64,000 bases of DNA from Gonapodya sp. JEL0774 (Eukaryota > Monoblepharomycota > Monoblepharidomycetes > Monoblepharidales > Gonapodyaceae): the NCBI GenBank assembly GCA_027604505.1, contig JADIIX010000001.1:248001-312000 (forward strand). The letters are read 5' to 3'. Of this stretch, positions 62,691 to 64,000 are shown in pieces. Below the pieces are notes generated by a model, which saw only the letters and a program-made list of their open reading frames with translations, was not told the origin of the DNA and searched no databases. The first letter of the stretch is position 1. Every line of letters begins with the position of its first letter. A program made the translations under genes and the position numbers.

Positions 62691-64000
62691 ATGCCGCCAG
62701 CGCCGAAACCGGATTCGAGCGTCGAACTCGTCGCAATCGAACCATCAGATCGCCTCACATTTTCACCCCCTTTTGCCAAACCCTGCGTCCAACATATAAC
62801 CGTGACCAACATTTCACGTGATCCTATCGGTATGTGTGTCTATGAAACGAAAAACTGGGGGCTATAGTGGACAGAGGTGCTGGATTAACCCTGAAATATA
62901 CCTTCCATACCTTTGTCTCCTCAACCGTAGTGTTCAAAATGAAAACGACCGCTCCCTTAAGGTACACTGTTCGTCCAAACTCCGGTGTTCTTCCCTCAGC
63001 CCAGTCAGTGTCTCTAGAGGTATCGTTACACGGTACGACCCTCGAGCTCACACCAGACTTCCAATGCAAGGACAAGTTTCTGGTGCAAGCCATAAAAGTC
63101 CCGAATAATCTTTACTCCATAGAGACGCCTGCGGCTCTCATTGCACGGTTTCAGGACCTTTGGAATACCCGGGAAGCTGTCCCTCAAGATCAGTATTCTG
63201 AAAAGAAGCTCCACGTAGCGTTCATAGGTGAACTTCCTTCACACGATCCTTTCACAATGGCATCTACCAACAGAGCTGAGCACTTTTGCATGAACCCATA
63301 GACTCACAACCAACTGCCCTCGAGCACCTCGAGAAGATCGCATCCCTCACCCTGCGCGCGGCGTCAGCCGAAGCCAAGCTTGCAATAGCGGAAGCCGAAT
63401 CGGCCAGCCTTCGCCTCCAAATCACCGAAATCACTCAAACAACATCTCGTGCCTCCAATGATCATAACCGCCTCCGCTCCGAGAACACGGCACTTCTCGC
63501 AGACAACACCGCCCTGCTCACGGAAACAGCAGCCTTGCGCTCCGAGATTGCCGAGTTGCGGTCTGAAAACGCCATGCTGCGCGATCGAGTGGCAGAGGCC
63601 GAGGCTGCATCCCGAATTTGTGCCCACAATGCCGCCCAACGTGCCGTGCAACTCCGTCCGCCAGTCAAGGTGGAGACCATCATGTACGCTGTGGGTGATT
63701 TCGAGCCAGGGGACGCGGACGAGCTTCGTCTTCATGTTGGAGACAGGATTTTTGTGAACCTGGCGTTCGCGGATGGATGGGGGTCGGTGAGTTGTGGGGA
63801 TTGATTCGTGAACACTCCCCACGCCCCAATCTCCCTACACCGTGACCGTGCACTTTGGACATGACCGCTCACCAGCCCCCTTTGCCTTTGCCATACCTTT
63901 TATCACCCACGTAGGGCTTCAACACCACAACCCACTCTACGGGCCTCTTCCCTCTCTCCCACGTCAACGCCACTTCCACCACGAGCGCCCCTTTCCCATC
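62691..64000 (+). CDS. MSP (VAP-like) domain, coiled coil and SH3 domain protein, 3' end cut
   Basis: Exons 62691-62829, 62931-63227, 63302-63786 and 63915 to the window end keep one frame. The start is ATG at 62691 (MPPAPKPDSSVELVAIEPSD). Residues about 15-140 form a major sperm protein domain as in VAP/Scs2: LTFSPPFAKPCVQHITVTN, VFKMKTTAPLRYTVRPNSG (with the KMKTTAP segment that binds FFAT motifs in VAPs) and CKDKFLVQAI. Next is a heptad-rich coiled coil (about 63330-63620: TALLADNTALLTETAALRSE). Then a typical SH3 domain: YAVGDFEPGDADELRLHVGD, IFVNLAFADGWGS and, after the intron, GFNTTTHSTGLFPLSHVN. VAP proteins normally end in a membrane anchor, which may lie beyond the window. Inferred role: a contact-site or ER adaptor that also binds proline-rich partners. 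Confidence 0.8.

Noticed and set aside
1-64000. CRISPR arrays, tRNA or rRNA genes, transposons
   Set aside because: No regularly spaced repeats, no cloverleaf-like or ribosomal sequence, no transposase or reverse transcriptase motifs and no terminal repeats were noticed on reading both strands; a computed scan could still find degenerate copies.

Overview
This is a stretch of nuclear chromosome from an intron-rich fungus, most likely an early-diverging zoosporic one (Chytridiomycota or Monoblepharidomycetes type). Genes are split by many short introns (about 47-130 bp, GTGAG/GTAAG donors, CAG/TAG acceptors), and exons joined at these sites stay in frame. Fungal hallmarks are a DUF2408 protein, a Som1-type mitochondrial protein and a SLY41-type transporter. 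A TmcB-like multi-pass protein and a giant protein resembling the CCDC162 family suggest a lineage that still makes flagellated zoospores. I see no prokaryotic operon, CRISPR array, insertion sequence, tRNA or rRNA.

Layout. 1-814 (+): 3' end of a DUF2408 gene. 1432-4178 (-): quinolinate phosphoribosyltransferase of NAD synthesis with an unusual C-terminal exon. 5528-5752 (-): a possible very small gene. 5831-8819 (-), probably extending to about 11.2 kb: a multi-pass membrane protein with a proline-rich tail. 11381-15690 (+): a mitochondrial pentatricopeptide-repeat protein. 16218-19414 (-): a SANT/Myb-type chromatin protein. 20542-24649 (+): a long coiled-coil protein. 25136-25741 (-): hypothetical. 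26049-29433 (-): a tandem AAA ATPase in which both Walker B glutamates are replaced. 29732-32339 (+): unrecognised protein. 33070-34926 (+): single-pass membrane protein with a cysteine-rich ectodomain. 35254-35649 (+): Som1-type twin-CX9C protein. 36028-46743 (-): giant CCDC162-like coiled-coil protein. 47452-54085 (-): TmcB-like membrane protein with an 18-nt micro-exon. 55076-57121 (-): SLY41-type transporter. 57911-59255 (+): aldose 1-epimerase. 59402-62396 (+): TRAP1, the mitochondrial Hsp90. 62691 to the window end (+): an MSP (VAP-like) domain, a coiled coil and an SH3 domain in one protein.

The genes do not form a pathway cluster; neighbours have unrelated jobs, as is normal in fungal chromosomes. 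Three products are probably mitochondrial (PPR protein, Som1, TRAP1). The two large minus-strand genes (36-54 kb) are plausible zoospore genes, but that is inference.

Exon structures given as joined intervals were worked out by eye from splice signals, frame continuity and family resemblance. Where the total is divisible by three and motifs run across the junctions I am fairly sure. The 5' part of the gene at 5.8-11.2 kb, the N-terminal joins of the PPR gene, and the middle exons of the 36-47 kb and 47-54 kb genes are not fully resolved.
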